Assembly: GCA_029856445.1 (NCBI GenBank)
Contig: JAHQWY010000003.1
Span: forward strand, 1 to 34,430
Reading direction: 5' to 3'
Length of the DNA stretch: 34,430 nucleotides
From: Promethearchaeia archaeon
GTDB taxonomy: Archaea > Asgardarchaeota > Lokiarchaeia > Sigyniarchaeales > SOKP01
Positions 1-7,566 of this stretch are shown here, piece after piece. Position numbers and translations under genes: made by a program. Every line of letters begins with the position of its first letter. Within the stretch, counting starts at the first letter, position 1. The notes below the pieces were generated by a model. It did no database searches, had not been told where the DNA came from, and was given only the letters and a program-made list of their open reading frames with translations.

Positions 1-32
1 TTCTAATATTAGTTTAAGATTTCATTATACGA

Positions 33-40
33 TTTATAAA
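33..40 (+). promoter_or_regulatory. TATA box for tRNA-Glu
   Basis: The sequence TTTATAAA lies about 35 bases before the tRNA 5' end, the distance expected for an archaeal TATA box with a short leader. Seen in sequence; promoter activity is inferred. Confidence 0.5.
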
Positions 41-74
41 AAAAACCGATTATGGAAACTCTTATAATAAATCC

Positions 75-177
75 GCTCCTATAGTGTAGTCCGGCCAAGC
101 AGTATTTATTATTTGAATATATACTTGAATGCTAGGCTTTCACCCTGGTGACCCGGGTTCAAATCCCGGTAGGAGCA
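75..177 (+). tRNA. tRNA-Glu (UUC) with a D-arm intron
   Basis: The acceptor stem pairs 75-81 (GCTCCTA) with 170-176 (TAGGAGC), with discriminator A177. The anticodon stem CTAGG/CCTGG (132-136/144-148) encloses loop CTTTCAC, giving anticodon TTC. The T arm is CCGGG-TTCAAAT-CCCGG (153-169). The D arm reads normally to AAGCA (97-101) and is then interrupted by about 28 bases (about 102-129) before TG and the anticodon stem. Removing them leaves a 75-nt tRNA with a normal D stem. The intron is therefore near position 24/25, not the canonical 37/38. AGCA and TGCT flank it and can pair, with GTAT/ATAC just inside. Exact splice points are uncertain by one or two bases. Confidence 0.88.
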
Positions 178-268
178 CTATTTTATATAGAAAGTGTATT
201 TTTATAATGTTCATAAACTATATGTTATCTACAAATCTTAATAAAACAAAATTTTAAGGGAAAAAATG

Positions 269-373
269 CGCCCCCGGCATGGTTTTCTTCTTGTTTAGAG
301 GTTGAACAAAGAAATCGAACATGCGACCGCTCGGTTAACAGCCGAGTGCTCTACCTAGCTGAGCTACGGAGGC
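269..373 (-). tRNA. tRNA-Asn (GUU) with a T-loop intron
   Basis: On the minus strand the acceptor stem pairs GCCTCCG (373-367) with CGGGGGC (276-270), with discriminator G at 269. The D arm is GCTC...GAGC. The anticodon stem CTCGG/CCGAG encloses CTGTTAA, anticodon GTT. The T stem is GCATG/CATGC, but the T loop starts TTCGA and then runs on for 33 bases instead of 2. Removing a 31-nt intron within 282-314 restores a 7-nt T loop and a 74-nt tRNA. The interrupting segment can fold on itself (TTGTT/AACAA). An intron at about position 59/60 is non-canonical and will confuse simple tRNA finders. Confidence 0.88.
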
Positions 374-393
374 TCAATTATTACCTTTTTTCG

Positions 394-401
394 ATATATA
401 A
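394..401 (-). promoter_or_regulatory. TATA box for tRNA-Asn
   Basis: Reading the minus strand, TTATATAT lies 21-28 bases upstream of the tRNA 5' end at 373. Position and composition fit an archaeal TATA box; no experimental support. Confidence 0.45.
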
Positions 402-472
402 TTTTATTAAATATAATATTTAGCTTTTTCTTTATTACTTTACAAATTAGACATATTATGATTCTCTATATT

Positions 473-997
473 CTAACTCTGAGTTGCATAATATATTAGC
501 CATTTTGCCATGGCCTGGAAGGATTCATTTATATTTATATTTTCTTTCGAGGAACAGAATACACACTGGTTACATTTCGCTCTAATAGCATAATCATTAG
601 CAACTTCAAATTCCACTTCATGATCTTGGAGGTCCCATTTCATCCCCAATAGAATTATTGGGATGAATCCTGCTTTTTGACGTATGATCTTAAGCCATTC
701 TGGTATTTCTCTAAAAGTATCATAATCACTTATATCAAAACAAATAAAAGCGCCACTTGCTCCCTTACAATAATCAGGTAGGAGCTCACGAAAACGTTTT
801 TCACCCGCGAAATCCCATAATTGCATTTTAACTGCTTCTTTTGTGTCAAGAATTTCAGATTTGGTATGAAATCCTGCTCCTATTGTCATTTTATAACCTT
901 CTTCGAATTTACCTGTACAATATCGAGTAATCATTGCTGTTTTTCCTACTCCCCCCGCTCCTGCAACAATAACTTTAAATATCCATGAACTTTGCAT
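473..997 (-). CDS. Ras/Rab-like small GTPase with altered G3 and G4 motifs
   Basis: A 174-residue single-domain small GTPase. Visible motifs are the P-loop GAGGVGKT (13-20), a Rab-like switch I TIGAGF (38-43), switch II WDFAGEKRF (61-69), a G4 region GMKWDL and a G5-like CSSKEN. Two positions depart from the family. The catalytic Gln of DTAGQ is Glu (DFAGE), and the Asn of NKxD is Met (MKWD). Both could change hydrolysis rate or nucleotide preference. There is no C-terminal cysteine motif for prenylation, as is usual in archaeal members. It stands alone between tRNA-Asn and divergent aIF1. Asgard genomes carry many such GTPases; the partner and cellular role cannot be told from sequence. Confidence 0.92.
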   Translation of the reverse strand: MQSSWIFKVIVAGAGGVGKTAMITRYCTGKFEEGYKMTIGAGFHTKSEILDTKEAVKMQLWDFAGEKRFRELLPDYCKGASGAFICFDISDYDTFREIPEWLKIIRQKAGFIPIILLGMKWDLQDHEVEFEVANDYAIRAKCNQCVFCSSKENININESFQAMAKWLIYYATQS

Positions 998-1305
998 TTT
1001 AGTTAATCACAGAAATATCACGTCATAAAGAATTAGCTTATTGATAAATAATAAAAATTTAGCCTTAAATATTTTTTTGAAAGTATTCGCATTGAAAAAA
1101 TCCAAAATAAAATTACATAAGATTGATCTAAAAAAAAACCTAATTTTTTAATGGTTTGAAGATTATAAATGAATTTACAGACACTGTTTTTAAATAACAT
1201 AAAGATATAAGCTAAAATAAAAAAGATTTTTATAAGATTTTGTTCTATTATTTTTTAGTACTGAATTTAATAAGTTTTAATTAAGAAAGGTTGTGATAAG
1301 AGAGT
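998..1305. other. Intergenic region, divergent promoters
   Basis: About 300 AT-rich bases between the small GTPase (-) and aIF1 (+). A TATA-like TTTTTATAAG at 1227-1236 is a reasonable promoter element for aIF1. I see no convincing small ORF or RNA gene here. Confidence 0.5.
1293..1297 (+). promoter_or_regulatory. Shine-Dalgarno-like site that decides the aIF1 start
   Basis: GTGAT (within GGTTGTGAT, 1289-1297) matches the 3' half of GGAGGTGAT, the complement of the conserved archaeal 16S rRNA 3' end. It ends 8 bases before the ATT at 1306, a normal spacing, and so supports AUU as the start codon of aIF1. The match is partial and was judged by eye. Confidence 0.5.
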
Positions 1306-1626
1306 ATTAAAGACGACGACATTTGTCCATTATGTAGCTTTCCAAAAGAACTCTGTATTTGTGATAGTTTAAGTGCTGATGAACAACAAATAGTTATTTC
1401 TAACGATAGAAGAAAATGGGGGAGAGTTGTAACTGTAATTACTTTTGTTGGAGATTTTGATGTAAATTTAAAAAATATATTAACAAAAGCAAAAAAAAAA
1501 TGTGCTTCTGGGGGAACTGTAAGAGACAACGGTGTTGAGCTTCAAGGAGATCATCGCTTTAAAATGAAAAAATTATTAATCGATTTAGGGTTTCCTGAAG
1601 AAAATATTCTTATCCAAGGATCATAA
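1306..1626 (+). CDS. Translation initiation factor aIF1 (SUI1), apparent AUU start
   Basis: A 106-residue homologue of eIF1/SUI1, the factor that enforces start-codon fidelity on the small subunit. The N-terminus carries the archaeal zinc motif CPLC...CIC (C7, C10, C17, C19). The SUI1 domain follows, with the signature CASGGTVRDNGVELQGDH and the ending LGFPEENILIQGS. The reading frame opens only after stops at 1294-1299, and its first codons are GAG AGT ATT AAA GAC. No ATG, GTG or TTG occurs in frame until an ATG deep in the C-terminal part, far inside the conserved domain. ATT 1306 therefore appears to be the start, placing I-C-P-L-C at residues 6-10 as in other archaeal aIF1. A second ATT lies at 1321. 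Gene identity is very secure; the AUU start is a strong inference. Confidence 0.93.
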   Translation: MKDDDICPLCSFPKELCICDSLSADEQQIVISNDRRKWGRVVTVITFVGDFDVNLKNILTKAKKKCASGGTVRDNGVELQGDHRFKMKKLLIDLGFPEENILIQGS

Positions 1627-1703
1627 TTAACACAGTATTATTTTAAGAAAGCTATATATTAACGATTTATATATCTAAAACAAATTTTATTTTAGTAGGT
1701 TTT

Positions 1704-2144
1704 ATGGATTCAATAATTTATAAAGTAATTTTTAAAGCAATTCAGTATATGGAAAATAAAAATCTTACTTTAAATTTTAAGAATCTTGGTTTTAAAAAAC
1801 CAATCATTGTACCTTCTAGGTTTCTTCAGGAACTAAAAATCTTGAGTGAAAAATCTGAAAATATATTAATTTTTCAAAATATTGAAGAAGTTATAACAGT
1901 AGGAAATATTAACTCTAATGTAAATTATAATTACTACTTGATTATCTTATTTACGTTAAAATCAGGGAAAGACAAATACGGATATTTAATTGGAAATGTT
2001 AAAAATCTAGGTGATATAACTATAGGAATTTGGCCATTTAATCGAGAGGTTTCAGAATTAACTCCTGAAATTATTATTGAAAACTACAACAATATCATTA
2101 ACAATCCTAGTGACTATAGTAAAATTTGTCTTATTTCTCAATAA
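1704..2144 (+). CDS. Hypothetical protein, 146 aa
   Basis: I do not recognise this protein. It starts with ATG after GTAGG (1694-1698), and a TATA-like TTTATATAT lies near 1665, about 40 bases upstream. It is AT-rich in codon use like its neighbours and rich in Asn and Ile. The pattern is a short helical N-terminus, alternating hydrophobic strands in the middle (about 45-110, including YYLIILFTLKSGKDKYGYLIGN) and a helical end. No signal peptide, membrane helix or cysteine motif is visible. It follows aIF1 on the same strand by 77 bases but seems to have its own promoter, so shared function is not implied. A small alpha/beta sensor or roadblock-like fold is possible but not supported. Confidence 0.7.
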   Translation: MDSIIYKVIFKAIQYMENKNLTLNFKNLGFKKPIIVPSRFLQELKILSEKSENILIFQNIEEVITVGNINSNVNYNYYLIILFTLKSGKDKYGYLIGNVKNLGDITIGIWPFNREVSELTPEIIIENYNNIINNPSDYSKICLISQ

Positions 2145-2173
2145 ATAAATTTGTTTTCTCAATCAGGTTTACA

Positions 2174-3112
2174 TTAAAATTTAAAACTAGGATCATGCTC
2201 TAATAAAAAATTTTTTAATTGACTTTTAATCGGCATCCCTGTTCTGGCTCCTAATTTCTGGATTTTTAAAGAGGCTGCAGCATTTGCATATTTGACTGAC
2301 TTTTCTAAATCCCATTTATGAATCCAATAAGCTACAGAAAAAGCACCATTAAATGTATCACCTGCCCCTGTTGTATCGATAATATCATCAACCTCAAATG
2401 TAGGCACTTCTTTCTGAAAATTTTCTGTAGTAACCAGTGCTCCCTTATTTCCTAAAGTTATGATGACAATAGGAATCCCTCTATTGATCAATTCATTAGC
2501 TGATTCTCTAGGGGTTTCACAATCTGTTATACTTTTAGCACCTTCAGCATTAGGAATTAGAACATCCGCATTCAATAAAATATGCTTTAAATTATTCCAT
2601 CCCTTTTGGGCAATTTGAGATTCCAAATCAATACTAATATTTACATCATATTCTTTTGCAATATTAATAGCTTTCTCTGCTATTTTAGAATGAATTATTG
2701 TAGTATGCAAAAGTTTTGATTTAGCAATATAGGATTCTGGTAAATCTGATAATGTTAACTTAGTAATTTGCATATGAGGTGATTGAATTATCGTTTTTTC
2801 ACCATTACAAATAAAAATAAAATTTACTGGAGTTTGTAATCCTGATTTCTTTAATGTAAATAATATATCCACTTTTTCTTTCTTAAAATCTTCTATTAAG
2901 AAATCTCCATAATGATCATTTCCAACAGCTCCAATAAAACCACAACTAACCCCTAAACGTGAAACTGCAACTAAATAATTTGCTGTTACGCCACCTGGAA
3001 AATAATGTTCACTTAAAGCATCTATTTTTTCATCTGGTTTAGGGAAATGTGGAATTTTGGAGACCCAATCAATGACAACTTCACCCAATCCAACTATATC
3101 TACTTTATTCAT
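2174..3112 (-). CDS. PfkB-family carbohydrate kinase
   Basis: A 312-residue ribokinase-fold sugar or nucleoside kinase. The N-terminal PfkB region has GGVTANYLVAVSRLG (40-54) and GAVGNDHYG (61-69). The C-terminal signature DTTGAGDTFNGAF (246-258) holds the anion hole and the catalytic Asp (D252). Length is typical. The nucleotide loop region IITLGNKGALV (217-227) is also as expected. The substrate cannot be assigned: ribokinase, ketohexokinase, adenosine kinase and other specificities share these motifs. It lies downstream of the RPA-like gene on the same strand, separated by 78 bases. Confidence 0.93.
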   Translation of the reverse strand: MNKVDIVGLGEVVIDWVSKIPHFPKPDEKIDALSEHYFPGGVTANYLVAVSRLGVSCGFIGAVGNDHYGDFLIEDFKKEKVDILFTLKKSGLQTPVNFIFICNGEKTIIQSPHMQITKLTLSDLPESYIAKSKLLHTTIIHSKIAEKAINIAKEYDVNISIDLESQIAQKGWNNLKHILLNADVLIPNAEGAKSITDCETPRESANELINRGIPIVIITLGNKGALVTTENFQKEVPTFEVDDIIDTTGAGDTFNGAFSVAYWIHKWDLEKSVKYANAAASLKIQKLGARTGMPIKSQLKNFLLEHDPSFKF

Positions 3113-3190
3113 AGGTCGATCAAAGTATAATATGAATAAAAGAATAATTAAGATATTTTATTAATGAGAAATGTGAATATTATAAAAATC

Positions 3191-4915
3191 CTAAGTTTCT
3201 ATAGTTTTCATTACTCTTTCTAATTCTTCATCAATGTCTAAATATTTGAAATCATACACCGAAATTTCATAAGAACTAGAATATTCACTAAATTTAGCTT
3301 TTCCCTTTATTATTATATCCTTACCTAGGAATTCAGAGGATTTTGTTTCTAAAAATTTTTCAAAATCTGGTGTTTCTCTAATTTGGACAAGTTTATTTGT
3401 TTCAACACCAAGAAGCTTCTCAGCTTTTTCTCCCATAAAGGTTGTTCTGATTGATCCATTACCATCATCGATTGTAAGATTAGTAATCATTCGAAATTCT
3501 GTTGTCTCTCTCGTGTCACAATCACAATTCTCTAGTTTTTTCATACATTTTGGACACGCTTCATAAATTGTTATGTTGTTAAGATCTCTAGCAATATAAC
3601 CCTTAATTTCTACAACCCCCGGGTTATTAATCGAATCAATTTTTATATAATTACCAGAAAAGGAAGTACCTTGACTTATTTTAGAAAAATCCATGATCTT
3701 GAGGTTTTCTATTTCTAAATCAATTAGATCTAGGGTAGAATCACTTATTGTAGAGATCTCATTTCTTTGGGAAAAGTTATTAAACCTTAATGAGACATTT
3801 TTTAACAACAATCCTTGACCGATTGATAATTTAGTTGAAAAATCTTCTGCCATATCTCGCCATAAGGTTACTCTAATCCAATTAGTATTATCACTAACAA
3901 TAAATCCTAATAAAGAAAGAATTTCACCCGATTTTGAAGTAATTTCTTTTAAATCATCAAGCGAAGTTATCACTCCTTTAAATGAGACAATACCATTAAT
4001 TTCTTGAAGTTTGTTAATATTCTTTACTAACCCTACTTCTATTTGAATGTCCTTTTGGATCTTTTTTATGATTGAGTATTTGGATGCATATAGATCAATA
4101 GTTCTAGAATCTAAAGAATTTAATCTTGGATTTAAATTTGAAATTGATATAACATCATTTACCTTTATAGATTCTAATTTTGTCGTGTCATCATTCCAAA
4201 ATGTTATTCGAATTGATCCTGTTGTATCTAATAAAGATAGGGAACTAACTTTTCCTAGTTCTCCATTTTTTCTCGTAAATTCCTTTATAGGTGATATTTG
4301 GATAACTTTTCCTTCCAATGATATTGACTTAAGATTTAAATTAACATCTTTGATATTTGTTAATTTAAATTTAATTTTAGGATATTTTTTATAATCTACA
4401 TCGTTAGGGGACAGGATAACTCCTCCGAATTTTCCTATATGAATTTCTTTATCTTCAAATTTTCCTTTTCTTACAGTTCCATTTACAATTTTAACCAATT
4501 CATTTTGTTGAAAATTATCTTTGTTAAATAAATCAACATGATCATCCCATAAGACAATTCGAATATCTCCTGTTGTATCATGTAATAGGAAAGACCCTAC
4601 ATAGCCAGTTCCTCCATCAACTTTATTAAATTTGTTTGCGTTATAAATTTCTTTTATTCTACCAATAATATTAATATTTTTCATATTGAATGTAATATCT
4701 GATATGAATATTTCAATATCATTCATTAAATCTTTATTTTCCTCTTTTACGTCAACGCCTAGCTCTCTAGCTATAACGAATAAGGCTCCTTCTTCTGAGA
4801 TTAAACCTTTTAATTCCTTCTTTTTATCTTCAACCATATCTTGTATTTCTTTTCTTGTTAAACCTGTACTTTCGATTATTTTATTAATATACGCCTCAGT
4901 TTTCATTTCGCTCAT
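3191..4915 (-). CDS. Single-stranded DNA-binding protein, large RPA-like, multiple OB folds
   Basis: A 574-residue archaeal replication protein A. A helical N-terminus (1-70) is followed by repeated OB folds, each marked by a strand pattern such as TGDIRIVLWDDH, TGSIRITFWNDD and NWIRVTLWRDM (roughly 75-175, 190-285, 300-395). A final OB fold contains a zinc finger CPKCMKKLENCDC (about 450-463), the arrangement of eukaryotic RPA70 and euryarchaeal RPA. It binds and protects ssDNA in replication, repair and recombination. A separate RPA32-like protein is encoded at 23866-24573 and could be a partner. The start ATG follows a 200-base AT-rich spacer shared with the divergent HisA-like gene. Confidence 0.93.
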   Translation of the reverse strand: MSEMKTEAYINKIIESTGLTRKEIQDMVEDKKKELKGLISEEGALFVIARELGVDVKEENKDLMNDIEIFISDITFNMKNINIIGRIKEIYNANKFNKVDGGTGYVGSFLLHDTTGDIRIVLWDDHVDLFNKDNFQQNELVKIVNGTVRKGKFEDKEIHIGKFGGVILSPNDVDYKKYPKIKFKLTNIKDVNLNLKSISLEGKVIQISPIKEFTRKNGELGKVSSLSLLDTTGSIRITFWNDDTTKLESIKVNDVISISNLNPRLNSLDSRTIDLYASKYSIIKKIQKDIQIEVGLVKNINKLQEINGIVSFKGVITSLDDLKEITSKSGEILSLLGFIVSDNTNWIRVTLWRDMAEDFSTKLSIGQGLLLKNVSLRFNNFSQRNEISTISDSTLDLIDLEIENLKIMDFSKISQGTSFSGNYIKIDSINNPGVVEIKGYIARDLNNITIYEACPKCMKKLENCDCDTRETTEFRMITNLTIDDGNGSIRTTFMGEKAEKLLGVETNKLVQIRETPDFEKFLETKSSEFLGKDIIIKGKAKFSEYSSSYEISVYDFKYLDIDEELERVMKTIET

Positions 4916-5110
4916 AATATAAAAATTTACCTTTTAAAATTATTTCATCAACTATTATTTAAAAAAAAAATTATTTATTTGTTAATTAAAATCTAATTCT
5001 TTTAAAATTAGAGAGTATTAAATAAAGGTAATTTTTCAAGAATGGATTGATGCATAAATCTAATAATAACAGTTATAGTCAAAGCAAATTTAAAAACCAA
5101 ATAATATCTC

Positions 5111-5116
5111 GAGGGG
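5111..5116 (+). promoter_or_regulatory. Ribosome binding site GAGGGG before the HisA-related gene
   Basis: GAGGGG sits four bases before ATG 5121, one of the few clear Shine-Dalgarno sites in the window, and fixes that start. Confidence 0.55.
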
Positions 5117-5120
5117 ACAT

Positions 5121-5861
5121 ATGAGGAAATTTAAAGTTATACCTGTATTAGATATATTAAATTCGGAAGCAGTACATGCTGTTAAAGGCGAAAGAGCTAG
5201 ATATAAACCTCTGAAATCAAAATTATTTAATTCAACCAACCCGATAGAAATATTGAAAGTTCTTAAGCATATTTATAAATTCAATGAATTTTATATAGCA
5301 GATCTAGATGCCATAACTCGTAAAAAACCTAATTTTGAACTATTAGCGGATCTCTTAAAGATCTCGAGAATACATATCTTAATTGATCCTGGAATAGTTG
5401 ATGTAAAAGACATTCAACAATTTTCTCAATATGAAATTAAAAAATTAATAATTGGGTTGGAGACAATCCAAAGTTTGGGAGTTGTAGAAAAGGCTTTAGA
5501 TATATTGGGTAAAAAAAATCTGATTATAAGTATAGATATGTATAAAGGAGAAATACTAACTAAAGCTAAGGGATTGATCAATAAATCTTCTTTAGAAATA
5601 ATTAATAGAGTCGAATCAATGGGTATTAAAGAGTTAATCCTTTTAGATTTATATAGGGTAGGGCAAAAAATTGGTGGTATCCCTCAACAATATTTTGAGA
5701 TTCAAGAATCTTTCGATGGAGACATCTATGTGGGTGGTGGAATTAAAGATTACAAAGATATTTTAAGCTATAAACAAAATAACTTCGCAGGGATATTAAT
5801 TGCAACTGCTCTTTATGACGGTACAATAGATATTGAAAAAGTAAGAAAAATTAGTTTTTAA
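5121..5861 (+). CDS. HisA-related TIM-barrel protein (COG1411-like)
   Basis: A 246-residue (beta/alpha)8 barrel related to HisA/HisF. The start FKVIPVLDILNSEAVHAVKG resembles HisA, keeping the first-strand Asp. Further barrel signals are IADLDAI, LIDPGI, ISIDMYKGE and the phosphate-binding ends YVGGGIKD and GILIATALYDG. It differs enough from true HisA to fit the archaeal HisA-related family, whose function is not settled. No other histidine gene is nearby. From memory this family often occurs with methanofuran/methanopterin genes, and MfnB is encoded about 0.9 kb downstream; that link is inference. It converges with the RING-like gene, with only 6 bases between. Confidence 0.85.
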   Translation: MRKFKVIPVLDILNSEAVHAVKGERARYKPLKSKLFNSTNPIEILKVLKHIYKFNEFYIADLDAITRKKPNFELLADLLKISRIHILIDPGIVDVKDIQQFSQYEIKKLIIGLETIQSLGVVEKALDILGKKNLIISIDMYKGEILTKAKGLINKSSLEIINRVESMGIKELILLDLYRVGQKIGGIPQQYFEIQESFDGDIYVGGGIKDYKDILSYKQNNFAGILIATALYDGTIDIEKVRKISF

Positions 5862-5867
5862 ATAGTT

Positions 5868-6395
5868 TTACTCAATAAAAATTACTCCTGTACTAGAGAC
5901 ATTTAAAGATTTTTTACAAACTGGGCATGTGTGCTTCATCCTTACCCAATCTGTCAAATGATCTTTATGTGCTTTTGCTTCACATATGGGACATCCAGTC
6001 ACTTCATCAAAAATTTCAATATTTTTACCGCATACGGAGCATTTAGTTTTTGAAGCAGTTGATACTTTAATTATATCTTTTTTAACATCTAATATTACTT
6101 TTTCAGTATTTTCAGCTGTTGGATTAATTTGTTTTAATTCATCTTTCGTATCAACACAAAATATTGATCCCTCTGTATCATCTTTTTTATTACCTATCCA
6201 GACAACCTTTCCTTTGAAATAGCTAGAACCCTCGTGTTCTAATGCTAGGTTTAGCCTTCGATCTTCCATAACGTAAGTCTGTATAACTTTTGTATATTTA
6301 AGATCCATAATGTCAGATAATTGGCTAATTACCTCTTTTGGTTCTTTAAATACTTCATTAGTAATATCTACTTTTGTAAATTCTTTAGGAGACAT
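5868..6395 (-). CDS. RING-like zinc-finger protein
   Basis: A 175-residue protein. The N-terminal 110 residues form an unrecognised, probably alpha/beta domain. The C-terminus is a cross-brace-like zinc finger with C119-x2-C122, C135-x2-C138, H143, H146, W150, C157-x2-C160. The stretch AHKDHLTDWVRMKHTCPVCK lines up with the second half of RING-H2 fingers (HxxC...W...CPxC), with His in place of the sixth ligand. RING domains recruit E2 enzymes in ubiquitin transfer, and Asgard archaea have ubiquitin systems, but no ubiquitin, E1 or E2 gene is adjacent. A non-enzymatic treble-clef or B-box-like zinc domain is the alternative. Confidence 0.8.
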   Translation of the reverse strand: MSPKEFTKVDITNEVFKEPKEVISQLSDIMDLKYTKVIQTYVMEDRRLNLALEHEGSSYFKGKVVWIGNKKDDTEGSIFCVDTKDELKQINPTAENTEKVILDVKKDIIKVSTASKTKCSVCGKNIEIFDEVTGCPICEAKAHKDHLTDWVRMKHTCPVCKKSLNVSSTGVIFIE

Positions 6396-6722
6396 TATAA
6401 CCCAATATTCTTTTTTTTATATTTAATAACAATGATTTAATTTAAATTTTTATATATATCTGTTCTAAAAGAAAGTTTGAAGACCTTTAAATAGAGCGGT
6501 TAAAAAATTACAAATCCAAATTAGTATTGAATAATTAGAGAGATTCTAATATTTCTAATGTGATCATATAAAAAACTCTTTAATTTATTATAGAATCCCC
6601 ACTCAGTTAATAGTTGTTAATCTTTTAAGACTATTAATAAAAACGTCTTGAATTTTAAATTAGGTTCTCAATGTTAGTCTCAAATAAATTTTTTAATATT
6701 TTTAAATTATATATGATAAGAA
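6396..6722. other. Intergenic region with overlapping inverted repeats
   Basis: About 330 AT-rich bases between two divergent genes. TTTTTATATATATC near 6440 could serve as TATA element for the RING-like gene. Two inverted repeats share bases and so exclude each other: TTAATAGT (6607-6614)/ACTATTAA (6630-6637) and AAGAC (6627-6631)/GTCTT (6645-6649). They precede mfnB. In such AT-rich DNA this may be chance. No small ORF stands out. Confidence 0.4.
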
Positions 6723-7457
6723 ATGAGCAAAAAAATTAAGCTTTTAATAAGCCCTAAAACAATTGAAGAAGCTAAGACTGTGATTTTAGCAAATGTTGAT
6801 TTTATTGATTGTAAAAATCCTGAAGAAGGTTCTCTTGGCGCGAATTTTCCTTGGATTATCAAAGAAATGAAAAATTTAATCCCTACCAATAGTACTCAAC
6901 TCTTGAGTGCAACTATTGGAGACTTTCCTAATTTACCTGGTTCTGCTTCTTTAGCAGCTTTAGGGGCAGCAGCATCTGGTGCTGATATAATTAAAGTAGG
7001 GTTAAAAGGTCCAAAAACCATTGAAGAGGGGGTAAAATTAATGAAATGTGTTGTAAGAGCAGTAAAAAACTATAATAGAGATATTATAGTTGTAACTGCT
7101 GGATATGGAGACTATTTACGAATGGATGGAGGACTAGACTTCTTATCAATTCCTATAATTGCAGCTGGAGCTGGAGCTGATATAGCTATGCTTGATACGT
7201 ATATCAAAGATAATAAAGGATTATTTGATTTTTTGAATGTTAGTGAATTGATTGAATTTAAAAATAAAGCTAATCAATTAAATTTAAAAGTCGCTTTAGC
7301 AGGGAATTTAAAGGAAAATGTTCTGCCTAAGATTAGGAAAGTTAATCCAGACATAATTGGTGTTCGGAGTATGGTATGTGAGGGATATGACAGAAACCAA
7401 GGTAGTATAAGGTTAGATCTCATTGAAAATTTAAAATCCCATTTATACAACCTATAA
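6723..7457 (+). CDS. mfnB: (5-formylfuran-3-yl)methyl phosphate synthase MfnB
   Basis: A 244-residue TIM-barrel enzyme (COG1891, MJ1099 family) that makes 4-(hydroxymethyl)-2-furancarboxaldehyde phosphate from two glyceraldehyde-3-phosphate, the first committed step to methanofuran. The family signatures are all present: LISPKTIEEA, FIDCKNPEEGSLGANFPW (with K31 matching the Schiff-base Lys), SATIGDFPNLPGSASLAALGAA, DIIKVGLKG, VVTAGYGD, AMLDTYIKDNKGLFDF and GVRSMVCEGYDRNQG. This implies that the organism makes a methanofuran-type C1 carrier, consistent with a tetrahydromethanopterin-linked Wood-Ljungdahl pathway. No other mfn gene is adjacent. Confidence 0.95.
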   Translation: MSKKIKLLISPKTIEEAKTVILANVDFIDCKNPEEGSLGANFPWIIKEMKNLIPTNSTQLLSATIGDFPNLPGSASLAALGAAASGADIIKVGLKGPKTIEEGVKLMKCVVRAVKNYNRDIIVVTAGYGDYLRMDGGLDFLSIPIIAAGAGADIAMLDTYIKDNKGLFDFLNVSELIEFKNKANQLNLKVALAGNLKENVLPKIRKVNPDIIGVRSMVCEGYDRNQGSIRLDLIENLKSHLYNL

Positions 7458-7566
7458 CACACAAGATCTTTAATATGAACTTTCATTATGATTTTAAAAA
7501 GATTTTTTAAATAGAATATACCTATGAAATATTTAATTTCTAAAGAATAAATAAAATTGATTACAT

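Noticed and set aside
1281-1529. Minus-strand open frame of 82 codons
   Set aside because: It lies antisense to the clearly conserved aIF1 gene and has no recognisable protein features.
1306-1626. aIF1 as a frameshifted pseudogene with an upstream ATG in another frame
   Set aside because: The domain is intact from its zinc motif to its end, and no ATG occurs in any plus-strand frame in the roughly 70 bases before it.
6607-6649. Riboswitch or attenuator before mfnB from the two exclusive stems
   Set aside because: Stems are short and AT-rich, such pairs are frequent by chance here, and no aptamer-like core is visible.
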